A DNA stretch of 64,000 nucleotides, from the NCBI RefSeq assembly GCF_002688565.1, contig NZ_CP024011.1:1-64000 (forward strand). Reading direction: 5' to 3'. The stretch is from Acinetobacter sp. LoGeW2-3. GTDB lineage: Bacteria; Pseudomonadota; Gammaproteobacteria; Pseudomonadales; Moraxellaceae. The position numbers and the translations under genes are program-made. Shown piece by piece: positions 46,874 through 58,603 of this stretch. The notes below the pieces were generated by a model. The model was not told the origin of the DNA and made no database searches. It was given only the letters and a program-made list of their open reading frames with translations. The stretch's first letter is position 1. Every line of letters starts with the position of its first letter.

Positions 46874-46897
46874 GGCTATTCCCTTTCATTATGGCTT

Positions 46898-46911
46898 TGC
46901 AACTTGTTGCA
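46898..46911. promoter_or_regulatory. palindrome upstream of fadH
   Basis: TGCAAC / GTTGCA with 2-base centre, 25 bases above the fadH ATG; a candidate operator. Confidence 0.35.
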
Positions 46912-46980
46912 TATTACTCTAGCGTGTTTTTTATTTTTGTTTATGGCATTTCCACAAAATTATCGCGTTCTCAGGTCAAT

Positions 46981-47334
46981 TTAGGCTTCCCACTGTTTTT
47001 CTGAGCTTTTCCATAATGCAATTGCGCCAAGTACCGTTCCCACAGGAAAACTGAATAACATTAACACCGCCATAATGCGGGAGAGTGTACGCCCCTCGCC
47101 CTGACCTTTTTTGACTTTTAATGCTGCCTGAATATTGAAATAGATCAGCACCAACAATAATAGGATCACCAACCCCAAGCTCAAGGTAGAAGCAGTTCTT
47201 TGCTGATATTCCAGATAAAGAAAGGCGATTCCACTAAACACCAATAGCCCGGCATAAATGCCATGCAATACAGACAAAGTCTGGTTCGGTTCACGCAACT
47301 GAGGAAGTTGTGGCGGGATCACTTTTGAATTCAT
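46981..47334 (-). CDS. hypothetical inner-membrane protein, 117 residues
   Basis: Three membrane helices (about residues 22-43, 50-72 and 86-108) and a proline-rich N-terminus (MNSKVIPPQLPQLREP). A basic loop KVKKGQGEGR faces the cytoplasm by the positive-inside rule. Family not recognised. Head-to-tail with fadH, but about 100 bases and a palindrome separate them. Confidence 0.75.
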   Translation of the reverse strand: MNSKVIPPQLPQLREPNQTLSVLHGIYAGLLVFSGIAFLYLEYQQRTASTLSLGLVILLLLVLIYFNIQAALKVKKGQGEGRTLSRIMAVLMLFSFPVGTVLGAIALWKSSEKQWEA

Positions 47335-47598
47335 GAAAGACTCCTAAAAAATTGTTATTGTTGGTTTTATTAGATCAAGATCGGGTAAAGATAACTAAGC
47401 ATTTATTAAAACCCAAGAGCAGATTTAAATCAGTAATTTTTCGATCAATTTATGAAAAAATACGACCAGAGATCTTTAAATAAAGTCATTCTCAGGGAGA
47501 TATAACATCTACTTTTCTACAGGTAAAAAAAAATGCAGTGCGAACACTGCATGAGATAGGCTAGATGATGTTATTGTAGTTATTCAGAAAATTGGTAC

Positions 47599-49293
47599 TT
47601 ATTTCCAGTATTTCAGCTTGGAGGTATGTCCAATACCGACGTTAAAGCTGTTGGTCGGATCTAATTTCTGGTAATGATTTTTCAGTGCCGGTTTGGCAAT
47701 ATAGAGATGCCCAACATTATGTTCAGCTGGATATTCTGCACCGCGATCATCCAGCAGTTTCCACATGGCATGTTCCATTACCAATGGATCAACACCTTTT
47801 TTCACGATGTAATCCTGATGGAACACGTGACACAGGAAATGACCATAATAAAGTTTGTGCAGAATCTTCTCTTCCATCTCTTGTGGCAGGGTTTCTACCC
47901 ACTGACGGTCGTTACGACGCAACGCAATATCTAGGGCCACAATATCTTCGACTTCGCTTAAATGCGTGTCGCGATAACGGATCGCGGCACCCGCCACGGC
48001 GAAACGGTGCAGGAAGGCCTTGCGGCCTTCTTTTTCAGTGCATAGGAAATAACTTCCCGTTGGATGGGCTTTAAAGTAACTTTCAAAAAACGCCTGTACC
48101 TGCTCCACATCCTGATTTTCGATACGTAGAATCAGATGATGCTCATACAGATCCCTGTATTCATTCATGCGTTTCGGCAAATGCGATGGCAGCATTTTGC
48201 TGACCATTTGCAGAATCTTGTCGCTTAGGCCACGCATACCAATTTTTTGCAGTACACCATCGACCTTGTCTTTCATGGCAAATGCGGCAGGCACTTTGGC
48301 GGTGCCGAATTTTTCAATGAACATGAACGTGTCTTTGCCGTATTCAGCACCGATGTCATAAGCCACACGATGGATATATTCCCCGGCAATCGGTAGACGT
48401 GGTAAATCTTTTAACAGAAAACGGCGAATTTCTGTCAGGTCATCCTGAGAATTGGTGCCGACATAGAACACCTGGCTTGGAATCTTTTCAAAAGTATCCA
48501 GACGTACTGCAAACACGCAGACCTTACCGGCAGAACCCGAAGCTTCGAACAGACGGCTGGGATCCGCATTAAAACGTGCCGGCGTATTTTCATCCACCTG
48601 GCGCACATCATGGCTATAACGATGATCCGAAGCACAGCGATGTTCCTGTTGCTGGATGTCTTGCTCGTTATATTGCTTCTGTTCCAGATTTTTTAGGATT
48701 TCTTCTGGGCTATTACCGAGATTAATGCCGAGATGATTAACCAACTCCAGTTCACCCAGTTCGCTCACACACGCATACAGTGCCAGTTCAGTATAAGCCG
48801 GACCACGGCGCACCAAAGCACCACCCGAGTTATTACAAACCCCACCGAGTACCGAAGCACCAATACAGGAAGAACCAATGACCGAATGCGGTTCGCGGTT
48901 GAATGGTGCCAGCTGTTTTTCCAGGGCATCGAGTGTTGCACCTGGCAGACAGACTACCTGCTTGCCATCTTGAATCACTTGGATGCCAGCCAAACGACGG
49001 GTGCTCATCACAATCACTGGACGGTCATATTCACCAAACGGCGTTGAACCGCCCGTCAGACCAGTATTAGCTGCTTGCATGATCACGATGCAGTCGGCTT
49101 CAACAGCAACCTGTAGAACTTGCCATTGTTCCAGCAATGAACCCGGTGCCACTACCGCAAATACCTCACCTGAACCATAACGGCGACCTTGGCGATACAG
49201 ACGGGTGTCATTATCGTCCGTCAACACATGTTGCTGGCCAACCACAGCCACCAGTTTCTTTAAGGTTGCAGTTGTATCAAATGAGTTTTGCAT
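47599..49293 (-). CDS. dld: quinone-dependent D-lactate dehydrogenase
   Basis: 564 residues. FAD-binding domain with VIMQAANTGLTGGSTP and the ADP-binding NNSGGALVRRGPAYTELALY; the membrane-binding and cap domains follow, ending GHTSKLKYWK. Peripheral membrane enzyme that oxidises D-lactate and passes electrons to quinone. Last gene of the lactate operon, 150 bases after lldD, with two hairpins in that gap. I start at the ATG at 49,293; six more codons are possible. Confidence 0.94.
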   Translation of the reverse strand: MQNSFDTTATLKKLVAVVGQQHVLTDDNDTRLYRQGRRYGSGEVFAVVAPGSLLEQWQVLQVAVEADCIVIMQAANTGLTGGSTPFGEYDRPVIVMSTRRLAGIQVIQDGKQVVCLPGATLDALEKQLAPFNREPHSVIGSSCIGASVLGGVCNNSGGALVRRGPAYTELALYACVSELGELELVNHLGINLGNSPEEILKNLEQKQYNEQDIQQQEHRCASDHRYSHDVRQVDENTPARFNADPSRLFEASGSAGKVCVFAVRLDTFEKIPSQVFYVGTNSQDDLTEIRRFLLKDLPRLPIAGEYIHRVAYDIGAEYGKDTFMFIEKFGTAKVPAAFAMKDKVDGVLQKIGMRGLSDKILQMVSKMLPSHLPKRMNEYRDLYEHHLILRIENQDVEQVQAFFESYFKAHPTGSYFLCTEKEGRKAFLHRFAVAGAAIRYRDTHLSEVEDIVALDIALRRNDRQWVETLPQEMEEKILHKLYYGHFLCHVFHQDYIVKKGVDPLVMEHAMWKLLDDRGAEYPAEHNVGHLYIAKPALKNHYQKLDPTNSFNVGIGHTSKLKYWK

Positions 49294-49376
49294 AGTGGAG
49301 CCCCGATTCATTTTTATAGCTGTATTCTTAGAGAATCAGCCATAAGCATGGTTTGGATTTTTAATCTTGAATATAT

Positions 49377-49442
49377 GAAACAGCAGAAGTGCTGCTGTTT
49401 CGAATTAGTTCAGGATGACCACTAGCTTTAGCAGCCATCCTG
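49377..49442 (-). other. two hairpins between lldD and dld
   Basis: GAAACAGCAG / CTGCTGTTTC (49,377-49,401, perfect, 5-base loop) and CAGGATG / CATCCTG (49,411-49,442). Neither has a T run on the minus strand, so they are more likely mRNA-processing or stability elements than terminators. Confidence 0.5.
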
Positions 49443-49449
49443 ATTGATC

Positions 49450-50604
49450 TTATTGCGAAATTTCACGATCCAGTTTTACCAGACAATCTTCAGTAATATC
49501 TGCAATAGTCTTCGCACCCGTCAGTGTCATGGCAACACGCATTTCTTTATCGATCAGATCCAGTAGATTGCTGACACCTGCACCGCCTGCGGCACCCAAT
49601 GCGTATACGAACGCACGACCGAGCATACAGGTGTCAGCACCCATCGCCAGCATACGTACGACATCCAGACCATTACGGATACCTGAATCCACCAGAATTT
49701 TCAGTTCGCCTTTGACTGCATCCGCAATTGGAGGCAATGCACGAGTCGTCGATAACACGCCATCCAACTGACGACCACCATGATTCGATACCACGATACC
49801 ATCGGCACCAAAACGCACGGCATCTTTGGCATCTTCAGGATCCAGAATCCCTTTGATCACCATTGGACCATCCCAGTAATCACGGATCCATTCCAAATCT
49901 TTCCAGGAAATCGAGGGATCAAAGTTCGCACCTAACCAGCCGATATAATCTTCAAGTCCTGTAGGCTTACCTAGATATTTAGAAATGTTGCCTAGATCAT
50001 GCGGACGACCCATCATGCCGACATTCCAGGCCCAGTGTGGATGCATACAAGACTGCATATAACGGCGCATTGCAGCATTTGGACCACTCATCCCAGAATG
50101 CGCATCACGGTAACGTGCACCCGGTACTGGCATATCAACGGTAAATACTAAGGTTGAACAGCCCGCTGCTTTGGCACGTTCTAGGGCATTACGCATAAAG
50201 CCGCGGTCACGTAATACATACAGCTGGAACCACATTGGACGCTGGATCGCTGGTGCCACTTCTTCGATTGGACACACAGATACTGTTGATAGCGTAAATG
50301 GAATACCTTTTTTATCTGCTGCAACTGCTGCCTGCACTTCCCCACGACGTGCATACATACCGGTCAGGCCGACAGGAGACAAAGCCACTGGCATCGACAG
50401 GGTTTCATCGAACAGTTTGGTTTCCAGATTCAGCGCTGACATGTCATTCAGGACACGCTGACGCAGCGCCACTTTTGATAAATCTTCTACATTGCGCTTC
50501 AACGTGTATTCTGCATAAGCACCACCATCAATGTAATGGAATAAAAATGGTGGCAAACGACGTCTTGCTGCTTCGCGATAATCATTCGCAGAAGAAATAA
50601 TCAT
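49450..50604 (-). CDS. lldD: L-lactate dehydrogenase (FMN, quinone-linked)
   Basis: 384 residues. TIM-barrel alpha-hydroxyacid oxidase family; FMN and catalytic residues in [34 protein letters not shown], and the active-site histidine and arginine in [11 protein letters not shown]. Membrane-bound, feeds electrons from L-lactate to the respiratory chain. Three bases after lldR. Confidence 0.95.
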   Translation of the reverse strand: MIISSANDYREAARRRLPPFLFHYIDGGAYAEYTLKRNVEDLSKVALRQRVLNDMSALNLETKLFDETLSMPVALSPVGLTGMYARRGEVQAAVAADKKGIPFTLSTVSVCPIEEVAPAIQRPMWFQLYVLRDRGFMRNALERAKAAGCSTLVFTVDMPVPGARYRDAHSGMSGPNAAMRRYMQSCMHPHWAWNVGMMGRPHDLGNISKYLGKPTGLEDYIGWLGANFDPSISWKDLEWIRDYWDGPMVIKGILDPEDAKDAVRFGADGIVVSNHGGRQLDGVLSTTRALPPIADAVKGELKILVDSGIRNGLDVVRMLAMGADTCMLGRAFVYALGAAGGAGVSNLLDLIDKEMRVAMTLTGAKTIADITEDCLVKLDREISQ

Positions 50605-50607
50605 AAT

Positions 50608-51351
50608 CTATGTCCTATTTAATCGACTGGCACGTTGACGACGAGCTTCTTCCTCATCAATCATACGTACCCGTTGAACTACAAATTCGATGTGTCCACA
50701 AACTGCCTGACGGGCAGCTTCTGGATCTTGGCGTTCGATGGCATCCATCACTTGAAAGTGCTGGTCATACAAAAGCTCAAAATGGCGTGGCGTGGTATAG
50801 ACTTTGCGTCGTCCGAGCATCACGTTGTATTGCAATAAATCGAAAATGCTACGCATCATTTGGATTAGCACCAAATTATGTGAAGCTTCTGCAATCGCTA
50901 AATGAAAATTTGCATCTGCAATTGCAGATTGAGCATCATCATCCTGCATTTGAAAATACTGAATCTGCTCGAAACAATGACGGATTTTTGCAATATCTTC
51001 AGGCGTCGCACGCTGTGCAGCGTACCAAGCCGTTCCGCCTTCAAGTACCATTCGCGCTTCTTGCACATCAGTACGATATTCAGGATCGACATCCATTAAA
51101 TCACTTAAAGGCTGCACAATATTATGCTGTGACCAGTGATTCGGCAGTTCCTGTAAATAAGTACCCGCACCAACACGACTCACCAGCATGCCCTGACTGA
51201 CCAGATGTTGTAGCGCTTCTCGCAAGGAGGAGCGCGACACGCCTAACTGCTCACATAATTTACGTTCAGCGGGCAAACGGTCTCCGACCTGCATATGATT
51301 TTTTTCAATCAAATTACGCAGACTTTGTACAACTTTATCGGAGACTTTCAT
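50608..51351 (-). CDS. lldR: lactate-responsive GntR/FadR-family regulator
   Basis: 247 residues. Winged helix-turn-helix in the first 70 residues (VGDRLPAERKLCEQLGVSRSSLREAL) and an FCD ligand domain (about 90-230) with conserved ADANFHLAIAEASHN and a late VCGHIEFV. In E. coli, LldR represses or activates the lld operon depending on lactate. Three palindromic ACCAAT-type sites upstream of lldP fit its operator. Confidence 0.92.
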   Translation of the reverse strand: MKVSDKVVQSLRNLIEKNHMQVGDRLPAERKLCEQLGVSRSSLREALQHLVSQGMLVSRVGAGTYLQELPNHWSQHNIVQPLSDLMDVDPEYRTDVQEARMVLEGGTAWYAAQRATPEDIAKIRHCFEQIQYFQMQDDDAQSAIADANFHLAIAEASHNLVLIQMMRSIFDLLQYNVMLGRRKVYTTPRHFELLYDQHFQVMDAIERQDPEAARQAVCGHIEFVVQRVRMIDEEEARRQRASRLNRT

Positions 51352-51371
51352 TGACCGCCCTCAGTATGGTG

Positions 51372-53033
51372 TTATGGAATCATCCATGGGAACACATAAG
51401 CTTGTAAGGTGATAATGATACCGATCATCACCGTGAAGGTGATACTGTGTTTCACAGTAAAGCGGAATAAATCCGATTCTTTACCGACAAGACCAACCGC
51501 AGCACAAGCAATTGCAATTGACTGTGGTGAAATCATTTTACCGGTTACACCACCACTGGTGTTCGCAGCTACCAACAATACTTCCGGTACGCCGATCTGT
51601 TGAGCTGTTGTTGCCTGCAATGCAGAGAACAAAGCATTTGCAGAAGTATCTGAACCCGTCAAGAATACGCCTACCCAGCCCAAGAATGGCGAGAAGAACG
51701 TGAAAGCTTGGCCTGTATGTGCCAGTGCCAATGCTAATGTTGCTGACAAGCCTGAATAATTGGCAATGAATGCAAATGCCAGCACCATACCAATTGAGTA
51801 AATTGGTGTCTTCAGCTCATTCACTGTTTCAGCAAAGGTCGCCACAGCCTCTTTCGGTTTCATTTTTAGATAAATAATGGTGATCAATGCTGCGATCATA
51901 ATCGCTGTACCGGTTGCTGATAACCAGTCGAATTTATAGATAGCGTCGTAGTCTTTCGCTTCAGCAACCACAGGTGGCAGTTTTTGAATCATTTGATGCA
52001 GGAAAGGCACCTTGATCGAAATCACCAGATCACTTAAAGCTCCATCTTTAGCAAACAGATCTTTAAATGGCTTGATACTCCACAGAGTTACCATTGCAGT
52101 CAGTACCGCAAATGGCGACCATGCTTTAATAATTTGACCAATGCTATATTTTTGCTGGCTAGCCAATGCAATGTTGCTATCCACTTGTTGTTCATCGTCA
52201 AAACGGAAAATATGTTTTGGCTGCCAGAACTTAAGTAATACGGTTAAGCTCACCAAAGATGCAATCGCTGCAGTGATATCCGGTAATTCAGGACCCACGA
52301 AGTTCGCAGTCAGGAATTGCGCCAATGCAAAAGAACCACCGCCGACTAAGATTGCAGGCCAGGTTTCTTTCACACCACGCCAGCCGTCCATGATCGCCAT
52401 GATCCAAACCAGTACAATCGGTACCATGATTGGCAACTGACGACCCACCATCTGGCTGATTTCCATGGTGTCCACGCCTGATACCTGACCAGCGACAATA
52501 ATTGGAATCCCCATCGCGCCAAAAGCCACAGGTGCGGTGTTCACAATCAGACATAAACCGGCAGCGTACAATGGTTTAAAGCCAAGCCCTACCAGCAATG
52601 CAGCGGTAATCGCCACTGGGGCACCAAAGCCTGCTGCACCTTCCAGGAAAGTACCAAAAGCGAAACCGACCAACAGCATTTGCAAACGCTGATCTTCGGT
52701 TAAAGACAGGATGGATGAGCGGATAATGTCAAATTGTCCAGTCTTCACTGAAATCTTGTAAAGGAATACTGCCCCAATAATAATCCAGGCAATCGGCCAT
52801 AATCCGTAGAAGAATCCGTAGACCATGGAAGCTAATGCCATCGTGACCGGCATTTTGTAGAGGAACATTGACACCAGAAATGCCAAAGCGACTGTAATCG
52901 TTCCTGCTACACTGCCCTTCATTCTGAAAACAGCAAGTGCAAGGAAAAAGAATACAATTGGAATGAGTGCGATCGCGCTGGAAATCCAGATATTTCCGAT
53001 TGGATCGTAAATTTGTTGCCACTGTTGAAGCAT
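51372..53033 (-). CDS. lldP: L-lactate permease
   Basis: 553 residues with about 12-14 membrane helices. LctP family: [23 protein letters not shown] and [25 protein letters not shown] are its two best-known stretches. Imports L-lactate, D-lactate or glycolate with protons. First gene of the operon lldP-lldR-lldD-dld. Confidence 0.96.
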   Translation of the reverse strand: MLQQWQQIYDPIGNIWISSAIALIPIVFFFLALAVFRMKGSVAGTITVALAFLVSMFLYKMPVTMALASMVYGFFYGLWPIAWIIIGAVFLYKISVKTGQFDIIRSSILSLTEDQRLQMLLVGFAFGTFLEGAAGFGAPVAITAALLVGLGFKPLYAAGLCLIVNTAPVAFGAMGIPIIVAGQVSGVDTMEISQMVGRQLPIMVPIVLVWIMAIMDGWRGVKETWPAILVGGGSFALAQFLTANFVGPELPDITAAIASLVSLTVLLKFWQPKHIFRFDDEQQVDSNIALASQQKYSIGQIIKAWSPFAVLTAMVTLWSIKPFKDLFAKDGALSDLVISIKVPFLHQMIQKLPPVVAEAKDYDAIYKFDWLSATGTAIMIAALITIIYLKMKPKEAVATFAETVNELKTPIYSIGMVLAFAFIANYSGLSATLALALAHTGQAFTFFSPFLGWVGVFLTGSDTSANALFSALQATTAQQIGVPEVLLVAANTSGGVTGKMISPQSIAIACAAVGLVGKESDLFRFTVKHSITFTVMIGIIITLQAYVFPWMIP

Positions 53034-53090
53034 TCTCTACTCCTTGAAATGCTTATTCGTTAATTCACTACAGGACATGCCAAGAATATT

Positions 53091-53105
53091 ATTGGTATGA
53101 CCAAT
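53091..53105. promoter_or_regulatory. LldR-type operator, proximal
   Basis: ATTGGTATGACCAAT, 58 bases above the lldP ATG. Confidence 0.65.
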
Positions 53106-53118
53106 TTAGCATTAAACA

Positions 53119-53132
53119 GACCAATATTGGTC
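53119..53132. promoter_or_regulatory. LldR-type operator, middle
   Basis: GACCAATATTGGTC, a perfect 14-base palindrome; arms are the same ACCAAT/ATTGGT pair in opposite order. Confidence 0.5.
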
Positions 53133-53148
53133 TTTTAGCGCGCTAAAA
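53133..53148. promoter_or_regulatory. 16-base perfect palindrome
   Basis: TTTTAGCGCGCTAAAA abuts the middle LldR-type site. A candidate second regulator site. Confidence 0.4.
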
Positions 53149-53194
53149 TTAATAAAATATTTAAATTATCGCAATAGCCAATTGATTCAAACAA

Positions 53195-53211
53195 AATTGG
53201 TAGGACCAATT
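53195..53211. promoter_or_regulatory. LldR-type operator, distal
   Basis: AATTGGTAGGACCAATT, 17 bases, the best match to E. coli LldR operators (AATTGGT-N3-ACCAATT). Confidence 0.7.
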
Positions 53212-53299
53212 ATTTCAGTTAGTAAATAATGGTTAATTTCAGTGAAAGCCGCTAAACATCAGGCATCCAGCGTGCTATAAGAGGGAAAGATTGAGATAA

Positions 53300-54877
<1,578 letters not shown>

Positions 54878-54892
54878 GTTTGTTTAAAGTCA

Positions 54893-54922
54893 AAAAAACC
54901 GCTCAAATGAGCGGTTTTTTAT
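54893..54922 (+). terminator. terminator of argG
   Basis: AAACCGCTC / GAGCGGTTT with AAAT loop and T run. Confidence 0.9.
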
Positions 54923-54943
54923 TGTCTTATATGAAGGAATTAT

Positions 54944-56221
54944 TTAGCTGGTATGCAGCGGGTTTGCGCTTTCCGAAGCAATGGTTTGATAATAAATTTG
55001 GTTACGACCCAACTGTTTAGCACGATATAACGCCTGATCCGCAATGCCCAGTAGTTCATCTTTAGTCATGGCTTTCTCGCCACGATACACTGTAATGCCC
55101 AGACTGACCGTAATCTGCTTAGCCACTGAAGATTTCTCATGTGGTATTTCCAAACGTTCAATCGCTTTAAAGATATTGGTTGATACTGCATAAGCACCAT
55201 GTGCATCAGTTTCTGGAAGCAATACTACAAACTCTTCACCACCATAACGCGCCACAAAGTCCATATGCCGGATCGCATTCTTAATCGTAATAGCGATGGT
55301 CGAAATTACATCATCACCCTTCTGGTGCCCGTAAAAGTCGTTATAGTTTTTAAAGAAATCCACATCAATAAATAGAATAGCCAACGAGCTTTCCTGACGC
55401 TGGGCAGTAGAAAAGTAAATTTCCAGCATCTCATCAAAGGTACGGCGATTCGAGATTTTGGTCAGCTCATCATGCTGACTCAGGTGCAACAATTCCGTAT
55501 TGTGAATCCGGTGAATTTGCTCACTGATCCGCGCGCGCATGGAATAAAGAAAAATCATCCGTTCGCGGGCAAAGATCATATGGCTAATTACAAAACCTAG
55601 TAGGCAACTGCCCAGCAGAATTCGACCAAACACTAAGGGATTAAAGTTTGCTCCGACTAATGTCAGGCAGACAATCGTAGTTCCTGCTGCCAATACACCA
55701 GTAACCATCATGTGAATCGGCTTCACACCAGTAAGGATATAACCCAGCACATAAATGATGGTAACGATTGCCATGGACTGATGTTGCAAAGCAGCGGTCT
55801 CGATGGACATGGTCAAACATGAAATTGAAACCAACGCCCAAAAAATTAGGACAAGTGAGGCAGGCTGAAAAAATGGTTTTAGGCGTTGTAAACTAGAAAA
55901 TAAATAGAAGACAAATAAACTAATTCCACCATTAATGATGCCCATTAAACAGAGTGCAAAATCATGTACAAAATATTGTTTATCGATAATCCAGTAATCA
56001 GTAGGAATCAGGATGAGCATACCGACAAAATAGATTAATAGCCCCGCCCAGACATACTGATCAGCGTGCTTACGGGCACGTTCCAGATTCTTGGTCCAGA
56101 ATTCATCTTCAAGTGGTTGTGGAAAAACTCGGCTTAATTTCTGCCCCGCAATAAGTTCTTCGACTTTTTCCTTTTGATCCTGCAGTTTCGCTAAATTGTA
56201 TTTGTATTCCATGGCAAGCAT
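54944..56221 (-). CDS. membrane diguanylate cyclase
   Basis: 425 residues. A helical N-terminus (about 1-50) precedes six membrane helices (about 55-220), an MASE-like sensor block, and a GGDEF domain (about 250-415) with LFIDVDFFKNYNDFYGHQKGD and RYGGEEFVVLLPET. A primary inhibitory RxxD site (RTFD upstream of the metal site) is not the usual placement, so feedback control is uncertain. Two starts (56,221 or 56,212). Convergent with argG, divergent from pyrC. Confidence 0.88.
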   Translation of the reverse strand: MLAMEYKYNLAKLQDQKEKVEELIAGQKLSRVFPQPLEDEFWTKNLERARKHADQYVWAGLLIYFVGMLILIPTDYWIIDKQYFVHDFALCLMGIINGGISLFVFYLFSSLQRLKPFFQPASLVLIFWALVSISCLTMSIETAALQHQSMAIVTIIYVLGYILTGVKPIHMMVTGVLAAGTTIVCLTLVGANFNPLVFGRILLGSCLLGFVISHMIFARERMIFLYSMRARISEQIHRIHNTELLHLSQHDELTKISNRRTFDEMLEIYFSTAQRQESSLAILFIDVDFFKNYNDFYGHQKGDDVISTIAITIKNAIRHMDFVARYGGEEFVVLLPETDAHGAYAVSTNIFKAIERLEIPHEKSSVAKQITVSLGITVYRGEKAMTKDELLGIADQALYRAKQLGRNQIYYQTIASESANPLHTS

Positions 56222-56363
56222 GTATGTAATTTTTTTAATGTTTTTAAAATAACATACTTTTTTAAATTAATTCATAGTTAATGCATCTTTTGTCAGTATT
56301 TCACATTACCATTTTCAGCATAGATGCATTATCATTCATATTATTTCTCTGATTGAATTCGCC

Positions 56364-57398
56364 TTGAATACGATTACGATTCTCCAGCCAGATGACTGGC
56401 ACGCTCACCTACGTGATGGTCTAGCACTTAAGCGTACTGTTCCTGATTTAGCTAACCAATTTTCCCGCGCAATCTGTATGCCAAACCTGGTTCCACCAGT
56501 TAAAACTGTGGAAGAGGCAAACAGCTATCGTGAACGCATCATGGCGCATGTACCGGAAGGCGTGAATTTTGATCCGCGCATGGTGTTGTACTTCACCAAC
56601 AATACCTCACCGGCTGAAGTCAAAAAGATCAAAGAATCTGAGCATGTGAATGCCATCAAGCTTTATCCTGCTGGCGCGACCACCAACTCGGACAGCGGTG
56701 TAAGCGATATTTCTAAAGTCTATGCCGTGATTGAGCAGCTTGAAGAACATCAAGTGCCTTTATTGCTGCATGGGGAAGTAACCCATAATCACGTCGACAT
56801 TTTCGACCGTGAAAAACGTTTCCTGGATGAAGTACTTTCACCATTATTAAAGCAGTTCCCGAAACTGAAACTGGTGCTTGAACATATCACCACCAGTGAA
56901 GCGGCGAATTTTGTTCTAGAACAAGACCGCAATGTCGCTGCAACCATTACCCCACAGCATTTACTGTTTAACCGTAATGACATGCTGGTGGGTGGTGTAA
57001 AACCACATTTCTATTGCTTGCCGATTTTGAAGCGTCAAACGCATCAGCAAACTTTGCTTGAAGTAGCAACCAGTGGTAATCCAAAATTCTTCCTTGGAAC
57101 CGACAGTGCGCCGCACTCAAAAAATGCCAAAGAAAATGCATGTGGTTGCGCAGGATGTTATAGTGCGCCCACTGCAATTGAACTTTATGCTCAGGCATTT
57201 GATCAGGTCGGCAAAATTGACCGTCTGGAAGGTTTTGCGAGCCACTTTGGTGCTGACTTCTATGGCCTTCCTCGCAATACCAATACCATTACGTTGGTGA
57301 AAGAAGATCAAGTGATTCCTGAGAGTCTAGACTATTTGGATGGTGAACACATTATTCCGTTATATGCGGGTAAAACCATTCAATGGAGAAAAGTGTGA
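56364..57398 (+). CDS. pyrC: dihydroorotase
   Basis: 344 residues, class II. Zinc ligands HAHLRDG, the carboxylated lysine in [32 protein letters not shown] and the catalytic aspartate in [21 protein letters not shown]. Closes carbamoyl-aspartate to dihydroorotate in pyrimidine synthesis. The start is a TTG; no ATG gives a full N-terminus and the upstream sequence has no strong ribosome-binding site. Confidence 0.95.
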   Translation: MNTITILQPDDWHAHLRDGLALKRTVPDLANQFSRAICMPNLVPPVKTVEEANSYRERIMAHVPEGVNFDPRMVLYFTNNTSPAEVKKIKESEHVNAIKLYPAGATTNSDSGVSDISKVYAVIEQLEEHQVPLLLHGEVTHNHVDIFDREKRFLDEVLSPLLKQFPKLKLVLEHITTSEAANFVLEQDRNVAATITPQHLLFNRNDMLVGGVKPHFYCLPILKRQTHQQTLLEVATSGNPKFFLGTDSAPHSKNAKENACGCAGCYSAPTAIELYAQAFDQVGKIDRLEGFASHFGADFYGLPRNTNTITLVKEDQVIPESLDYLDGEHIIPLYAGKTIQWRKV

Positions 57399-58042
57399 CA
57401 AATGAAACTCTCCCAGTCATTGGTCAACGTTTCCGTGGATTTTTGCCTGTTGTTGTCGATGTAGAGACAGCGGGCTTTAATGCACAAACTGATGCCTTGC
57501 TGGAAATCGCTGCCATTCCTATTATTTTTAATGAGAAAGGTGAATTTGTGCCGGGTCAAGCGTACCATGCACATATCAATCCGTTTGAAGGGGCAAACCT
57601 CGACCGCCGTTCGCTGGATTTTATTGGGATCGACCCCTCTAATCCAATGCGGATCGCGATGGCCGAAGATGAGAAAACTGCGCTGAAACGCATTTTCAAA
57701 TCTGTGAATGAAGTACGTCGCCAGCAAAACTGTACTCATGCAGTTTTAGTCGGTCACAATGCTCATTTTGACCTAGGCTTTGTACAGGCAGCTATTGCAC
57801 GTACCGGGACTAAAAACCAGAATCCGTTTCATAGTTTTTCTGTATTCGATACAGTGACTTTGAGCGCGGTGATGTTTGGTCAAACCGTACTGGCAAAATC
57901 CTGTATTCAGGCCGGAATTGAGTTTGATGGCAAAGAAGCCCACTCAGCGTTATATGACACACAAAAGACGGCTGAACTGTTTTGCTATATTTTAAACAAA
58001 CTCACCCCACACCTGCTTGACACTTTGGTGGCGGATCAATAA
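57395..58042 (+). CDS. rnt: ribonuclease T
   Basis: 215 residues. DEDD 3'-5' exonuclease that trims tRNA CCA ends and other small RNAs. D22 and E24 in VVDVETAGF, aspartate in HNAHFDLGF, and histidine/aspartate in [18 protein letters not shown] use the GTG at 57,395, which overlaps the pyrC TGA and has GGAGAAAA 5 bases upstream; the ATG at 57,383 would place that site inside the gene. A tRNA-Glu gene follows by 20 bases. Confidence 0.92.
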   Translation: MTNETLPVIGQRFRGFLPVVVDVETAGFNAQTDALLEIAAIPIIFNEKGEFVPGQAYHAHINPFEGANLDRRSLDFIGIDPSNPMRIAMAEDEKTALKRIFKSVNEVRRQQNCTHAVLVGHNAHFDLGFVQAAIARTGTKNQNPFHSFSVFDTVTLSAVMFGQTVLAKSCIQAGIEFDGKEAHSALYDTQKTAELFCYILNKLTPHLLDTLVADQ

Positions 58043-58062
58043 GATACCGCCATCTTCTAAAC

Positions 58063-58138
58063 GTCCCTATCGTCTAGAGGCCTAGGACATCGCCCTTTCA
58101 CGGCGGTAACCGGGGTTCGAATCCCCGTAGGGACGCCA
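58063..58138 (+). tRNA. tRNA-Glu(TTC) copy 1
   Basis: 76 bases with CCA; acceptor GTCCCTA / TAGGGAC, anticodon TTC in CTTTCAC. Begins 20 bases after rnt with no own promoter seen, so it may be co-transcribed with pyrC-rnt. Confidence 0.95.
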
Positions 58139-58312
58139 TCTATTCTGCATTTCTCTTAGTTTTCTTCTCTTTATTCATCAAGAATATCTAGTCTCTAATT
58201 TCTAATTATTCATACTATTGCTCATTCCAGATTTGTGAATAAGTGACTTGAGTGCCCTTTATCATTTGCTTAGGCTATAATCAGATCAAGTTCCAAATTT
58301 GTCATTTTTCTT

Positions 58313-58471
58313 ATGTTAAAGAAACTTCTGATTGTTTTACTCATTCTGACGCCTTCAGCCCTGTACCTTTATATTGTTAATCGTAGTGACAATAAGGCTG
58401 CTGAAACTGAGACAGTGACTACACCTGTAGAAAAAACCCAAACTGAGCAGTCTCGAACTCCAGATCACTAA
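58313..58471 (+). CDS. small membrane or secreted protein, 52 residues
   Basis: Begins MLKKLLIVLLILTPSALYLY, one hydrophobic helix with basic start, and continues with a polar Thr/Glu/Gln-rich tail ending RTPDH. It may be a single-helix membrane protein or a short secreted peptide. TATAAT-like TATAATCAG lies 40 bases upstream but the ribosome-binding site is weak. A palindrome overlaps its stop codon. No family recognised. Confidence 0.45.
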   Translation: MLKKLLIVLLILTPSALYLYIVNRSDNKAAETETVTTPVEKTQTEQSRTPDH

Positions 58472-58603
58472 GTGTAGTGATCTGTACTTGCATTTACTTT
58501 CCAAATAAAAAGTTATTTTTCATTTGAAAATTCCTATTAATTATAAATATTGATACAAATCAAACTTAAAATAGTTCCTTTATTTCTCTCCTGAAATCTT
58601 GTT

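Noticed and set aside
47674..48074. Plus-strand frames within dld
   Set aside because: They are antisense to a well-conserved gene and have no start signals.
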